Of a stretch of DNA of 64,000 nucleotides, positions 34,481-47,200 are shown piece after piece. The notes under the pieces were generated by a model. That model ran no database searches. It was not told the DNA's origin and saw only the letters and a list, made by a program, of their open reading frames with translations. The stretch is taken from NCBI RefSeq assembly GCF_000006405.1, contig NW_003214659.1, positions 294,674 through 358,673 of the forward strand, written 5' to 3'. How positions within the stretch are numbered: position 1 is the first letter of the stretch; every line of letters begins with the position of its first letter. A program made the translations under genes and the position numbers. The DNA comes from Perkinsus marinus ATCC 50983. Lineage: Eukaryota > Perkinsozoa > Perkinsida > Perkinsidae.

Positions 34481-35248
34481 TGGAGTCACTCCACCTTACT
34501 CAGGCCGAGCGTCGATGTGGTTGGAACGATAGATTCTACCTCGACAAGATACCCGAGTACGATCCGTTACAAGACGCTAGCTGCGTGGGGTATCGCGCTA
34601 TGCTTCGAAGGAAGCAGCTGAGGGCTGCGAAAAGGAAAACATCTTACACAGTCTCGTAAGCCGGGCTGTCCCACAAGCTCACCACGAGAAACCACCGTTA
34701 AGATGATTTTGGAATGCGACTTCAGAAGATCTGCAAAACTGCGCATATCTCTGCATCCCTCCTAATGTGACGTGTCTATTTCTACACAGTTCCCATGGCA
34801 TTTCTGCGGCCCAGAGGAGACCTCCTCGTGCTCCTATGCTTGGGCGGCAGAGGTTCCCTGACCGCGCCAATGAACGGGAACAGCTAGTGCCACAACTTGT
34901 GAACCACATACGTCAGTGTTGGCGGAGCTTCAGAATACCAGAGATCCATCGAAGGTCTCTCTTTCTGTCGGCTCTTGTCGCTCAGCCGGATCGTCCAGGC
35001 ACTACGCCAAAGCATTCTTCCATCCCGGGACGAGGCCCTCTATATTAGTAGCAGAAGCAGATCGATTGGCTCGTGATATCGCCCCGGTGCAGAAGGCGAT
35101 GAGGGCAGTTCTGCACAGGGAAGGCATCATACAGAAACTCGGTCAGACAGTAACGTTGTCTCTCAGCCTGGGTTTGGTGGGTTTAAATCAAATTCCCAAA
35201 GGGAAAGTCTCAATTCCGTTGAGCGCCAGGGGCCTATCCAACCACTAA
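34481..35248 (+). CDS. Unrecognised multi-exon gene (partial model)
   Basis: The exon 34481-34655 reads LTQAERRCGWNDRFYLDKIP followed by a basic RRKQLRAAKRK and ends TC|GTAAGC. It joins in phase to 34790 onward (SSHGISAAQRRPPRAP through LVPQLVNHI). Two very short candidate introns (22 nt, GTCAGTG to CTTCAG, and 31 nt, GTCTCTC to CGCTCAG) then give QYQRSIEAGSSRHYAKAFFH and ILVAEADRLARDIAPVQKAM. The frame closes at 35246-35248. The downstream part reads as a coherent helical protein. No known domain recognised. The 5' end is not found and the two tiny introns are inferences. Confidence 0.4.
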
Positions 35249-35423
35249 TACATGGTTGAGTAGCTACTACTGCCCGTAGTAGCTCTTGCGTAGCGCGTCC
35301 GAAATATTGGCGTGTTTCTCCACGAAGTGAACGTTAACGGAGTTCAGACTCATGCACTCGATTCTACAGCTCAGTATAAAAGCCCATGGGTCAGGTCTGC
35401 TAAAGGCTGTATCCTAACTGTAC

Positions 35424-37330
35424 ATGGAACTCTGCCCCAACAGACTGATTTTAGATCAAATCGACAAGGTGGTGAGCGAGCAACCCAATGCCTTGAATTC
35501 CGCACAGTTGCGCGCTGAGCTTGTCGCGAACCTGCTGGCCCTCAGGGAAGTGAGTCCACCCGCTTCGATATAGTTTGAGAGAAGCAACCGCGATGTCGTC
35601 TCATGCAGGCCTCAATTGAGTGTGTTGAGGCTATAGTGCGATGGAGGCAGAAGCTCATCCCTCCGTCATCACCTAGCACGCGTAGTCATAATGAGAGTAA
35701 CGGTAAGCCTCGAGAACTCGGGACACCCGCGTAGTCTTATGTCAGACACGCTTGATGGCTCGCCACCAAAGTGGGTAGATGAGAAATCCGGACTGAACTA
35801 CCTTATCAAGATGAAAACAGACACCTTGTGGCTTGCAGACGCTAGCTTTTGCAAGCTCGTTGAGTTCAGCTCGAGGAGGTAACGCTAGTGGCACTGCCAC
35901 TGTGGCAGCCCTAGACCAGTTCGAAGGCGCCTCTCTGCTATTCTACATTTTGTATGGTTCCTCATCCTATTGGACTTGTTTCAACTGGTGCCGAATGTTC
36001 GAGGCTCCGTGGCATATGTAGATCCATCTCAGTGACCCCTTCCTCGTGGGCCCTAGCCTCTCGCCATCGAGTAGTTCAACCGTACCCGAACCACTGTCAA
36101 CGCGTAAAGGGGCAGCCCCGAGAAGACCTCAAAAACGCACAGTACATCTCCCCCTTCATAAGGACCAGCTTGGTAGGCCTCCATCGACTCACTCGAAAAA
36201 ACCTGTCCGTAATTATCAGATCGCATTCGGGACTGCGAGATGAATCTGCTGCAAGAGTCAGTCCTGGACTGCGCGCAACAGCAGGACGTGACCATCACCA
36301 CCACCGACGATCCCCGGGGTGTCTCGGCGGGCAGCGAGCCCGAGTGAGACCACTCGGGAGCACGCCGATGATACGATTCTTCTACCATCAGGCATCGGCC
36401 GCTCATTACCCTGAGCGATGACAAGAGAGAAACTCCAGATAAGCTGAGAGCTGATCGTCAAGGTCGGACCATCAACTTCTGAACTGTTGACCTTCACTTC
36501 AGAAGGAACAGCTGAATTCAAGGGAGACGTTAAACCCAAACCAGTCACCTTCACGCCGGCGAAATGCACTCGTGACATCATGCGTGCAGAGTTCGAAAAA
36601 TACGTCACGGTCGAGGCCGACCCGGTGTCTTTAGCCTCAACGAGCCGAACCTGGGCACAGGTGGAAGGTGCCGTACACGGTGCGAACCCGACGAGCACCA
36701 GAGGTGGTCCAAGCCAGGTATGCATCTGACCTTCTCAATAGATCGACGCAGCGACTGCGAAAGAACACGACTGTATGTGCACTCCCTGCTCAGACATGCT
36801 GCTGGTGGATCATGGCTGACGATGGGAGTAGGATCGGGCTCGTCGTGTATCACTTGAAGACCCACCTTGTCCCTCAAGCGCATATAGTACATATCTCCGT
36901 GAAGGACGTCACATTGACAGAGATGGTGAGAGCTGGCTCTACGCCGCTTCAATGGGTTGCCTCTCGCTAGGTTGTAACGAGTCTACGTGTCCACATCTTC
37001 GAGCGCTACCCTGAAGTTAGCTCCATCAGAGCTACCCTATGGTCGCAAGACGAGACCGTGGCGCGCGACATACCTTATTCGTAGTTACACTGAGACTCCA
37101 ACGGCAGAGGACGGTTCGAAATATGCAATAGATGAGAAGATCGAGGGAGCGTAGGCGTGCATTCTGCTCTGCTTCTCGAATAGTAGAAGGTTTGCGGTTC
37201 CGCACTCCCAAGGACTATTGCAGCCGTCAATGCAACGAATCTCGATTCTCGTTTTTGGCTCTCGGAAAGAGCCATTGGATGCCGCTTCTCTTGATAGGAG
37301 CTCCTATTCAAAGCTCTCGAGATGGGCATC
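35424..37330 (+). CDS. Unrecognised multi-exon gene, many very short introns (3' end uncertain)
   Basis: It starts MELCPNRLILDQIDKVVSEQ (exon 35424-35549), then SIECVEAIVRWRQKLIPPSS (35609-35702). A 43-nt intron follows, then DTLDGSPPKWVDEKSGLNYL and IKMKTDTLWLADASFCKL. Next are SDPFLVGPSLSPSSSS, SVLDCAQQQDVTITTT, FKGDVKPKPVTFTPAKCTRD and EADPVSLASTSRTWAQVE. After a 34-nt intron come VVQARYASDLLNRSTQRLRK, RIGLVVYHLKTHLVPQAHIV and LRVHIFERYPEVSSIRATLW. Successive junctions keep phase with introns of 34-46 nt, which argues for a real gene, although the exact edges of some exons are my choice. The last stretch is faintly reminiscent of a GNAT acyltransferase fold, but I cannot confirm a family. 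Part of the gene recurs as a fragment at 43.49-43.85 kb. Confidence 0.5.
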
Positions 37331-38279
37331 TGTATAGCGCGGAGTGCTTAGATTCAAACGAGCTCATTTCCGGTGGTTTCAGCTGACGCAGGAAAGTGAT
37401 GGCAGACGTGGCCAAGTATTCAACATACTACTCCCCTCGCGTCCTGGTCCAATCTAGGTCATGAACTCGAGACGAAACATAGAAGAACTAGGCGACCCTG
37501 TCGGCCTGTATGACGGTGAGATCGCACCTGACGATGGAGCTCTGCAGTTGCAGACATGCACGCTAGTGAGAAGAGAATTGCAACGCACGGACCGTGTGAC
37601 ACGGGATACAATATAGTCCGAATTCAGGGCTTGATCGTCCCGAGCGATGCATCCTTGAGCTGCGACCAGAGTAGAGGACGCGTCCACAACCCAGTTGTCC
37701 TCGCCAGCGCTCTCGTCAGAGCCGGTGTAACTTCCGAAGATCTAAATACGTAGGTGGAACGGGACCGCATGCTTCTGCTGATGACGCCTGTCGAAGGCTC
37801 TCGGAACCTCCACCTCTTCTGCAGAGATTGATGGAAGGCCTGCAATGCAATGATAGCGAGGTAGGCTTTCTCCACGTTGTTAGTATTCATTGCTTTACCA
37901 GTTGGCCACTGGGCTACCCGAGTCGCTAGCCAAGAGCAGGCTCCTGCCGTCGACCCTCGAGACGATTCTGCAATGGGCAGCCGAGAGGTGCGTCTAACAG
38001 CGAAGACTCAAGCCGGAAGGGAATACTCCTCAGTTGTTGGTATGACTTTACGAGTGAGAAGTGGAGTTCACGGCTATCAACGTCGATGCATAGTGTTGAT
38101 AGAGTAACAGTGCTATCCGTTCCCATGTTGTCAGTCGCAGCAGCGACTAACCTTCTTCACTTCTCGTCAGGTTTCGAGCGCTCCTGTGTCTGCGGTTCTC
38201 GGCATGAGCCTGAGTGTGTCTGTGCATGTGAGCCTTCTCTGAGAAACAGTACTGCTGCAAGTCTCGGCCTCCTTACTAG
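37331..38279. other. Region between exon-like blocks
   Basis: Open frames exist in all directions and may include further exons of the plus-strand genes on either side (for example 37990-38107, VRLTAKTQAGREYSSVVGMT). No joined model could be supported. Confidence 0.3.
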
Positions 38280-38299
38280 GTACCCTATCTACTGAGCGA

Positions 38300-39085
38300 T
38301 GAAACTTTCATCTCAGGGGCGTGCTTGCTACCGATACAGTTCGTCGCTCGCAGCGAGAAGGCTCCGCCGTTCACAGTGGGTGTCTGTGGCTCTTTCCGCA
38401 GAGAGAGCTCCCCTGATTCGAGGCAGATTTTCTTCATTCCGACCTCGGATGAGGAGTTGGTTCTGGCTGTGATACCGGCACCTCAGGGAGTGCTGAAAGT
38501 CGACGTCCTCGCATGCGTACTTGAGGTAGATTCCCTTATTTTTCTTCACAAACATCTCGTTCGAGACACTGGACGGTGCTTCCCGAGAGGATAGTCCTGC
38601 GTTCTCCCATATTGTGCTGCCACATGTGATGGAAGAGGAAACATCGACCACGGATGTTCTCACAGGTGAGCAATTCGAGGCGATGTTGTGGAATTGTCCT
38701 TCTCTCTCATCCTTTATTATATGAGTATTTTTCAGGTGTTGAGGTTCCAACATCTAATGGTGACACCTCCGAGACTGAAGAAACTCGAGGGAAGATGACT
38801 GATTTGGTAGAGTTCAAGCGTTTGAGCATCATGCCCCAGTGTTCCACGGATCGTACCCTGGGCTTCTTGACTGAACCTGTGGTGAGCGACCCAGCAGCTG
38901 GGTCTCAGCTGCCGTGGGCTGACCCCGACGAGTTCTTTCTCTCTCAGGAACAATCCAGGGTGGCGAGGATGTGCCTCGACGAGCCCTTCATCATTGCCCT
39001 TTGCCACGCGTCTCTAGATGATCTCAATATTCCGTTGCATGCTTCTCTTGTGTGCCCTGAGTCGGAAATCTCATCATCACGCTGA
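38300..39085 (+). CDS. C-terminal exons of an unrecognised plus-strand gene
   Basis: An exon carrying EKAPPFTVGVCGSFRRESS and DEELVLAVIPAPQGVLKVDV, then CVLE, is followed by an intron of about 68 nt. Next come DSPAFSHIVLPHVMEEETST then TDVLTG, an intron of about 70 nt (GTGAGC to TTTTCAG), and VEVPTSNGDTSETEETRGKM. The frame continues through FFLSQEQSRVARMCLDEPFI and LDDLNIPLHASLV to a stop at 39083-39085. The joins are in phase. It may be the 3' part of the preceding gene or a separate gene. No family recognised. Confidence 0.45.
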
Positions 39086-39564
39086 TTTCATGTATTTTTG
39101 TTGTGTTGCGCGAGTTTGTCTCATGGCATTAGTCATGGAATATTGTCCACATGTTCTTCGGGTATGTAGGCGGTAACTCTCGGACAGAACTTCCGTATTG
39201 ATATACTTCTAGTTGCGTTCCCTCATATCACGCGTTTGTCGAATTTTTGAGGTCACTTTCTCACAAGAGCTCGGCATAGCTGTGCAACGATTCACAGCCT
39301 GGCTCTGGGCCTCAGACCTACTCGAAGGATTGTTCTGCAACCGATAAACTGAGCGGGAGTATTCAAGATAAATTCCTAACCCTGCAACAGCGATGCCGTC
39401 CAAGCGTTCCACGTGATACTTTTTCAAGCAACGCAGCCTCATTATGGTTACGCCAAAGCCATGCAAATCATCGGCATCCTGTTGACTCAGGATACCACAT
39501 CACTACTCCAGCAGATAGCTCTGCAGGCGACCATTTAAATTTTCATACAAGCTTCATCACAATA
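39086..39564. other. Short intergenic region
   Basis: No gene seen. It separates two convergent transcription units and should hold both 3' ends. Confidence 0.4.
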
Positions 39565-41759
39565 TCAGCAAACTTCATCGATTGTTTCATTGCCAACAGT
39601 ATAGCAGTTCCCACCATGCCATGTCACGTTTTCCTGACCTATCCACTTAAAGTCGAATGGAACCGTCATACCAGCATTCGAATATTGGAGGACTATATAG
39701 AAAGACATCAAAGCAACCTGAACAGAGATAAAAGGCCAAAAGAAGCGATACATTAGTCGAAGGAAGATGGATATGATAGATTCCTGGTACCACCGCTTCA
39801 TGGCGACTACGAGTAGCATGAAAACACCAACTTCAGCCACGATATCGACCAACAATCTGCGAATACCACGCATAAACTCCTCGTCAGTCATATCCCAGAA
39901 GGTGTCGTGGAGCTTCGGATTCACGGAACGTAGGACAACAAAGCATATCAAAGAGTGTATGGGAGCGAGGATCTCCATTGCTTCCTTGCATATAGCGATA
40001 CTCATGATAGAGAGTGGGCGCCTAGCGGGTTCCCCATCTTCTGGTATCTCCTCGCTCCTCATGTTGGCATCGAGATCTTCCACCACCCCGTCCAAGTTGC
40101 CTTTCCGAGATTTCTCGACAGATTCGCTCTTCGCACAATCATTAGCGATGAGCTCTGCTTCCGGCCGAACAAAGTCAGTTTGCCCTCCGAGAGGACCCGT
40201 AAATGAGTATGATGTACTCATAGTAGAGGTTCGTCGAGCCATCCTCCTACAATCCGCAGTTTTGAGGAGGTCTTCGGAGACTGGCTGCTGCAGGCCGAGT
40301 ATGTTTGAACCGGTACCAACTTCTGGATTCACACCGATGCTCCCGTATGCGGGTGGCTGTATTCGCGAGAAGCCCGGATCATCTATATCGCATGCGGAAT
40401 GCGTTCTGGTTGGCCTTCTTGGTCTTTCCCAAAACACGTCTGACTCAAGCTGACCAAGAGCGTAAGATGCATTGAGCGACGACCCTATTGGATGCCCCTC
40501 GTCATTGCCCTGTATGGCATCTTCGCTTCTTTCAGCGTAGTGACATCCGTAATCCACGAAGCCATTCTCGTTGAGTTGCGTTGCTTGAAGCAACTTGCTT
40601 CATAGGAACTACTCGAGGGAAGCTCGGCAATCGTGAATGGTAGCTGCGTCCGGTCGGCATCCTCAGGTCGTTCCATACTATCGTTATCCATGCTATGTGA
40701 ATCGAAGTCTCCAACTTCGACGGGAACTTGGCAGACTTCATTGCTCTTCGGAACCGATGGTCTGACAATATAGCTACAGTAAATATAATAGAGGTTCTCA
40801 GCGAGGTCTAGAGCGATCAGTAGGAAGGCCAGCCAGGTGTGGCTGACAGAACTAATGACAGACGCAGTAAAGAACTCATAAGCGTACATGGCGAATAAAC
40901 TTATTAATGGATAACAATCAATGCAGTATAATCTTGCGTAGTGCTTGGCAGCTATCTCAAAGACTCCCCTGAAGATGTAGAAAGATAGGAAAACAAGCAT
41001 CTTCACCAAGCCGACGCTACTAGATGAAAAGTGATAGAGCAGAGGAGAGCCAACGGCGAAAGTGAATATACCACTCCCGATGGTGATGATCATCATAACG
41101 AATTCCTCCCTCGATGCGGCCGAGCGCCTATCTTTCGGGAGGTCATAGTATATCATGCCAATTGCAATTGGCGTTAAACCACCAAGTACAGGCATCCATG
41201 GTAGGGGATAATAAGGAGTGAAAGCCGGAATGACACCGAGGAAGAATAACTGGATAACACTCGCCATTCCACCAATCTTGAAGTACTTCCATACACGGCG
41301 ATCGCCCCAAACGTCGGAGAGGAAGGTGTTGGCCCACGGGGCAAGGCTAAAGGTGCACTGCAGGAGGGTGAAGAATAGTACTGGCAACCATTGCCATACA
41401 GGCAAATCGATCGGCCCAGAAATCGGTATCGCAAATGTAACTAGACAGATGAGTGATGAGAAGCAGGCAGTGAAGGCGGTCAGGTAGAGCTTGGGGTGTG
41501 GTATCTTCAAGATACTATCTCGATAATAAGTGAATCCTTCCAGAAACAGAAAGCGGCGTAGTATACCACAGCTCACCGTGTCACTTCGTAGGAATCCAAC
41601 GAGTTCTGGGGAATACTCGGGAAAGCCTGTTATACGCTCATGAGCGGCACTCAAGGCTACACTGAATGATTCCGAATACCTTCTAGTCAAAGATGGACGT
41701 CGCTGAAAACACACGAGTCTTAGGCTGGGACTGATTGATTCACCGAAGATCACTTCCAC
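39565..41759 (-). CDS. Polytopic membrane protein, two exons, about 750 aa
   Basis: The upstream frame (41759 to about 40590) starts MEVIFGESISPSLRLVCFQR. After about 110 residues it has at least seven hydrophobic helices, for example LTAFTACFSSLICLVTFAIP, WQWLPVLFFTLLQCTFSLAP, ASVIQLFFLGVIPAFTPYYP and MLVFLSFYIFRGVFEIAAKH. A polar loop follows. The downstream frame (about 40590 to 39565) has a long Ser-rich cytosolic segment, then EILAPIHSLICFVVLRS and further membrane spans, ending with ENVTWHGGNCYTVGN. The two frames join if the 29-nt segment GTAGTTCC...CTTCAAG (about 40587-40615) is an intron; otherwise the gene carries a frameshift. No known transporter or enzyme signature was recognised. 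A second, truncated copy of the 5' half lies at 48.8-49.4 kb, so this is a duplicated gene. Confidence 0.6.
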
Positions 41760-43465
41760 TAAGTTATTCGAAATGCGAACAAACCCACGGCAATTGAAGG
41801 TGTGCTAGACCTAGACTCTCTAGTATGCATCTCAACATCGAGCCTTGAAGATTAGTAACAACAATACGAGTGGGAGTTAATAGGCTGAGAACATTTTTCT
41901 CTGAACAATAGTATCAGAGACAATATGTACGCTGAGTGCTTACTTTATTTTCTGCCGCGTTGAAAGTGTCCGGACCAAGAGACGAGCAGCTCTCCGCAGA
42001 TGGTACTGCCGTTCGACCACCCACAGGGCCGGTGCGGTCCCGTGACGTTTGTCTAAAGCGAGGGTCTTCCTATGACCTTAACACTGGTTCGAATCTTACG
42101 GGGCCGAGGATAGCGTACTATCTCGGTGAGTAGTAGCGTTTTGGTTATCGGAGCTCATATTACGTTCAGAAAATCGAACTAAAGAAATCTATGCTCACCC
42201 CGTATATAAAGCGCTGCCCGGGAACTCAGCTCGACTGATGGACTCGTCCTGGGACCTCTGATGCCAGGGACTTGACGCCCAGCCTTTCTCGATATTACCA
42301 TAAACGAAATCCACTACAAGTCGAGAAGCACAACGGCTCTAGTCGATGCATTGCAGACGATCAGTGAATGGCATTCATCACTCGCGGGGGGTCGAAGGGA
42401 AATTTCCCGCTCGACCCAGCTTTCGTTCTTACTTGGTCGACCCGTTGCGACCAGCTCTGGTGGTCAGACGAATGCTACTTAGCTCGGCGTCAGGTCGAGA
42501 TCCGAAATCATTCCATCAGAAGAGCACCCAGCTTTTTTCACTGAAATACTCTGATGGACTCAGCTAACCTTCGATTCTCTTACTAAACAGAAGAGAATCA
42601 ATGCTAGATCTCGACTAAGCTTGCTTTTCTAAACGATCTACGACAAGGACCTATTTGAGTTGGGGCACTATCTCGACCGATCAAGCCTTATCGGTAATGC
42701 GTTATCCATTCTTATCGGATCTTCGCCCATGTGCTTGGGCGAGACGTGAGGCCTCAACGAACTTCCGCCTCGGAGACGGCGTCTCTCTCCTATGCCGATA
42801 CCCAACGTGAAGGAAATGAGCCACTCACGACGACTTGCTGCTCGATACCAATCTAATCACATCTCCCAACGGAGGAGCCAATGTGAGGCTTCCTGCGTCG
42901 AAGTCAGAATAGGTTCGTTCACTCCAGAGTATTTCGCGGTGAATACTACACCTTTCCCCGTGCAAGTTTGACAAGTGAGCAGACAAGAATGACAATGTTA
43001 CAAGCAAGTTTGACGTTGAGAATTCAAGTTTGACACTGGCAGAATATATCAGTAGTGACATTTCGGATCTCCCGCTTGAAACGTTGTCGTCAGGCAGTTG
43101 ACTATCCCCATTATACGGAATTCCAGCCTATCGGCAGATTCGTCTCAGTAGATAGTGACAGCTCAATGAACCTTCATATACGATGTAACCACCGATGACG
43201 ATGTTGGTTCGGGAAATGACATTTATCAGGTGCCACAAGTTCAGGCTTAGGTTCACCTGAAGGCAATATGTCAGGTGTACTCGGCCATGATGCTTGGCAT
43301 TGCCGAGTTGGCAATTCAATGTAAAGCACAATGCGATACAACCCTATCGTTCCCCCGAGTGGAAGCATTCAGAAGTATGGCTTCAATCACCAAAACAACC
43401 GAGCACTTCGCTTTCTGAACGCACCGCGCTAGTTTCGTTGGTGTACCAGTGGGAGAGTACCACGA
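41188..43465 (+). repeat. Segmental duplication, copy 1
   Basis: Nearly identical in sequence and order to 48822-50957, starting within the membrane-protein gene and running through its 5' flank. A conserved small hairpin (GATTCTCTT/AAGAGAATC, about 42572-42599) lies inside. Copy 1 differs by an extra block of about 126 bp at 42949-43074. Confidence 0.93.
42949..43074. mobile_element. About 126-bp insertion present only in duplication copy 1
   Basis: Absent from copy 2, where GAATACTA is followed directly by GTACTGTTTGAAACG. Its core (AAGAATGACA, TTACAAGCAAGTTTGAC and GAGAATTCAAG) recurs at 58338-58388, so it belongs to a dispersed repeat. No inverted termini or target duplication are evident. 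Confidence 0.6.
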
Positions 43466-43485
43466 CAATGCATACACAGCCGTTG

Positions 43486-43847
43486 GCTTTTGCAAGCTCG
43501 TTGAGTTCAGCTCGAGGAGGTAACGTTAGTGGCACTGCCACTGTGGCAGCTCTAGACCAGTCCGAAGGCGCCTCTCTGCTATTCTACATGTTGTGCGATT
43601 CCTTATCCTATTGGGCTTGTTCCAGCTGATGCCGAATGCTCGAGACTCAGTGACATAGATCCATCTCAGTGACCCCTTCCTCGTGGCTCCTAGCCTCTCG
43701 CCATCGAGTGGCTGTTTTCAAGGGAGACGTTAAACCCAAACCAGTCACCTTCACGCCGGCGAAATGCACTCGTGACATCATGCGTGCAGAGTTCGAAAAA
43801 TACGTCACGGTCGAGGCCGACCCGGTGTCTTTAGCCTCAACGAGCCG
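43486..43847 (+). pseudogene. Fragment of the 35.4-kb plus-strand gene with internal deletion
   Basis: 43486-43716 matches 35845-36072 (exon end, intron and next exon start) with scattered differences. The sequence then jumps 441 bp and 43717-43847 matches 36517-36647 without a difference that I could find. The joined frame is short. It is a non-functional duplicate rather than a second gene. Confidence 0.8.
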
Positions 43848-44049
43848 GCATAACACGCCTAATCTAAGCAACTGGAAGTAATCTATGCAATCCATGCTAA
43901 TCTGAGCTAGTACTACAAATCCGAGCAATGGCTCCAATTCTATGCCAATTGGCTATGCCATGCAACCTGGTTTTGGCGAGATGGTTTAGATGTTATCGAC
44001 AAGACAAAATGAAAAGTGAAATCGCAGTGCGAATATACGATAAGACCAT

Positions 44050-44145
44050 AGTTGTTAGTCACAGTGTGACTATGCTGTGCTGTCACACTAGCACACCATT
44101 TCACACTGTGTCACACTGTGTCTGTCACACTAGTCACCAACGCGA
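44050..44145. repeat. CACACTGTGT-rich tract with short palindromes
   Basis: Contains AGTCACAGTGTGACT and repeated TCACACTGTGTC. It lies about 90 bp downstream of the transposase-like gene's stop. Confidence 0.7.
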
Positions 44146-44226
44146 TAAGTAGTTTAGCATGAAACATTTAGTGAAGAAGTCGTACAAGTGTCGTACATCA
44201 GGAACATGTAACCTACGCTTATAGAA

Positions 44227-47200
44227 TCATAACAGCAATTGATACTCGCTTTCGCTCGTGTCGCTCGCTTCACCGGAATCAACACCAGTACGAGAATCTG
44301 ACCATCCTAGGGGATCGACCATATCTTCGTTATACGATAAGCTCACAATATCGCGTCGAAATGCAAATTGTATACACGTTAGGAAACAACGTGGGTTCTT
44401 ACCGGCCTCTTCAGTTCCTTCGATAGGAGAATCATTGCCGAATTGGCTGGCTTGGCTGTATATTGAGCGATATCCATCACTGCTGTCGCACGACTCCTCT
44501 TCTTCAGAAGACGATTCGCCATCAGTTAAGGTATCATAGTCATCCTCGCTTGATTCATCAGTTCCAGATAAAAGCGAGGCGATACCTGTCAGGAAACGAA
44601 CATGGTCAATATCCAGAAGAAATTGTGAGAGACTGATGTTCCCACTTGTTTCGTTGTCCGAGAGGTTTTCTGTATCATCTATTGTCAATTCTTCACCTGA
44701 AGAAATGACAGGTTCTTCAGCATTACAGAAGACACCCTAAATGACGAATATTCACTGATTATGTGCCTGTTCAGGGTGCTTTCTATAGTACTACTCACCA
44801 TGCTGTGGGAGTGAGACAGCGGAGTTATATCGGCCCAAAACACCTGGATTCCGTGCAGTTGCTCGTCCTCGTCTCAAGCCAGCCATGCGCCTATTTTCTG
44901 GGATGTACCTATGGGCATCATGTCTGGGATCGGGACACGATGCTGATATTCAGCTCACGGTGGTCGGCTCTTTAGGTAGGTTTCCACCGCATACCCATGC
45001 CCGCAGCATGCCCAGTCACGATATTCCTTACATGTACAGCTAGGAGGGATTCTCTGACGGCCGAATTCAGTCCGCTGCTGCTGAGGCGAGACGGTGACGA
45101 GATAGTAGCAGAAGTAATGCCTTAAGACTTTTGTCAAAGTCAGATCGCCATCTGCAAGTAAAAAATTCCCGAAGAGATGTCATTTGCAGTCGAACCTTCT
45201 TCTAACTCATCCAGCAAAATGCCTCGGAGGAAGAGTTCAGTCCTCTCTCTCATTTCGGCATCGGCATGCTGTCCTGGTGAGCGGTTATTCGGAAGCAGGA
45301 AATATCGTGTACCGATAGTACTCTCAATTAAATCAGTGACCACAGTCGTGACCTACAAACAGTTGCCAGAAATGCAATAAGCGTCTTGCAGTTACCTCAG
45401 TAACGCATCCTCGTTGATGAAACTTGGTTCCTCGAAGTTTCATATCATTCTGATACTCGACCGCGTTGATAGGCTCGGGTCTCTTAACGTAATGTTGAGG
45501 GCTCGAGAGTTTGAGAGACACTATAACCTACACAATTACTATGAGCATGTATAAGACTCGTCCCATAAATTGAAAAGTAGAATCAGACGTGAGGCGTACC
45601 TTGCGAATTTTCGCCGCGAAAGCAGATATGTTTAGTCGTTTACTCCCTATTATCCGTGTGTGTGTTTTATGAAAGGACTCGACGATGTTGGTCAAGACCT
45701 GACATAACTTATGATAAAACTAGCTAGCATCGAAATGCGACGCTGGTAATGTGCGTTGTAAACAGTGTCCCACGGAGAGGCTTGTTACCTGAGTTCCAAC
45801 AACACCTTCATTCGTTATGGCTATATTTGGATAGCCATATTGTTCGGTGTCTAGTGTCTTCCTCAAATATTCTCCCCCTTGAGGAGAAATATCACTAACG
45901 ACCTCGGCCATGGTATCGGAGATCAACTCGTACAAGGCATCGGTGGGAGCTGCATGTAACCAGTACTTATTTCGTTTCACCTAGCAGAGAAACGAATCAA
46001 CATTCGTATGAGCATCATCTACTCTCACTATATCGAAGCCTTCACCGAGAGTGCCTTTGTTATCTTTCAGGTTCTTAGTCAAGTGGAAGTAGCAACGCGC
46101 TGAAAATCGCGAGTCAAACTGCGGTCAATTCAGGGTCCCACCTTACCGTTCCTCACGTTTGGTAAGACTTCACGGCATGCCTTGAGTGCACCTTGATGGG
46201 CGTCGTGAACACAGAGGTTCACGACGTCCTCAATAGTTTTCTCACCCAACGTCAAGGCTCTCACCAACGCGTCGAGGTGCGCTAACAGATGATGGTACAC
46301 GTCGTAGCATTCTTCGTTAATGATAGCCATGAAGAAGGGGACGAATGTATGCCGGTACTGGCGACGAGAAACATCGAACCTGAGGGATAGAGTTGTAGAA
46401 GCTCGGTTGGTAGAAAGTTGCTACCATATCCTCGAGGATCCAACCCATGCGACTTTCTGACTCCCACGGATTATCTTGTTCTGCGCATCCATGTACAATG
46501 GGAAACCCGAGGGCATGGAGCGTATGAACCAGAGCAATGATGCTAGCATACCTAATCTATAAATTACAACGATTGCCTATCCTTAGCACTTCTCACTCGC
46601 GCCGCCGATCACGCAGGCGAAGTTGTCACCCCAGTATCCGCCGTGGAACACGAACTCTCTTGAGGGTATCTTGTCTTCTCTGATGTAGTCGATGATTTCC
46701 TGGCTTATACGCGAGTCCTCGAATGCTCCCTCCAGTTCGAAGAAATTGCTGACTGGATACACTGCTATGTCGCGTCTTCGTTGGATTCCAGATATGATAT
46801 TTTGCACCTAGAATGTATCAGTCTCAACTTAAGATTCTCAAACTCCTCGTCTAACAGCAGCTCTAACAGCAGCTCTATCGTACTTGATTCCGTGTGATCC
46901 GTCCCGATTCAACGTAGTCAGGAAAATCCTCAACCAAGTTATTAAAAATATCACTCGCCGTCTTCCCCCATCTAGAAGCCTTATCGACGATATAAGATGC
47001 GATTTTCCGCGGATGACGAGTCCTGTTCCGCTGACGCGGAATCTCACCGTGTTCTCCTGCGAAAACTGAATAGCAGATACAAATTCTACAATCCATTACC
47101 TGCACTGAGCACGGTTACATGATCACCATTATTCACCAGCTTCCACTTCTTTTCGCAGGCGAGGTGATCACCACAGTGATAAACTTCGTAGTTATCACGG

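Noticed and set aside
37885-37930. tRNA suggested by GGCCACTGGGCTACCCGAG
   Set aside because: No consistent stems or B box; chance resemblance.
39767-40453. Plus-strand frame of 228 codons over the membrane-protein gene
   Set aside because: Antisense shadow; the minus strand has coherent membrane spans and a duplicated copy.
42010-42120. tRNA-like GGTTCGAATC in the duplicated flank
   Set aside because: The T arm does not pair and no D arm or anticodon arm forms, so it was not called as a tRNA.
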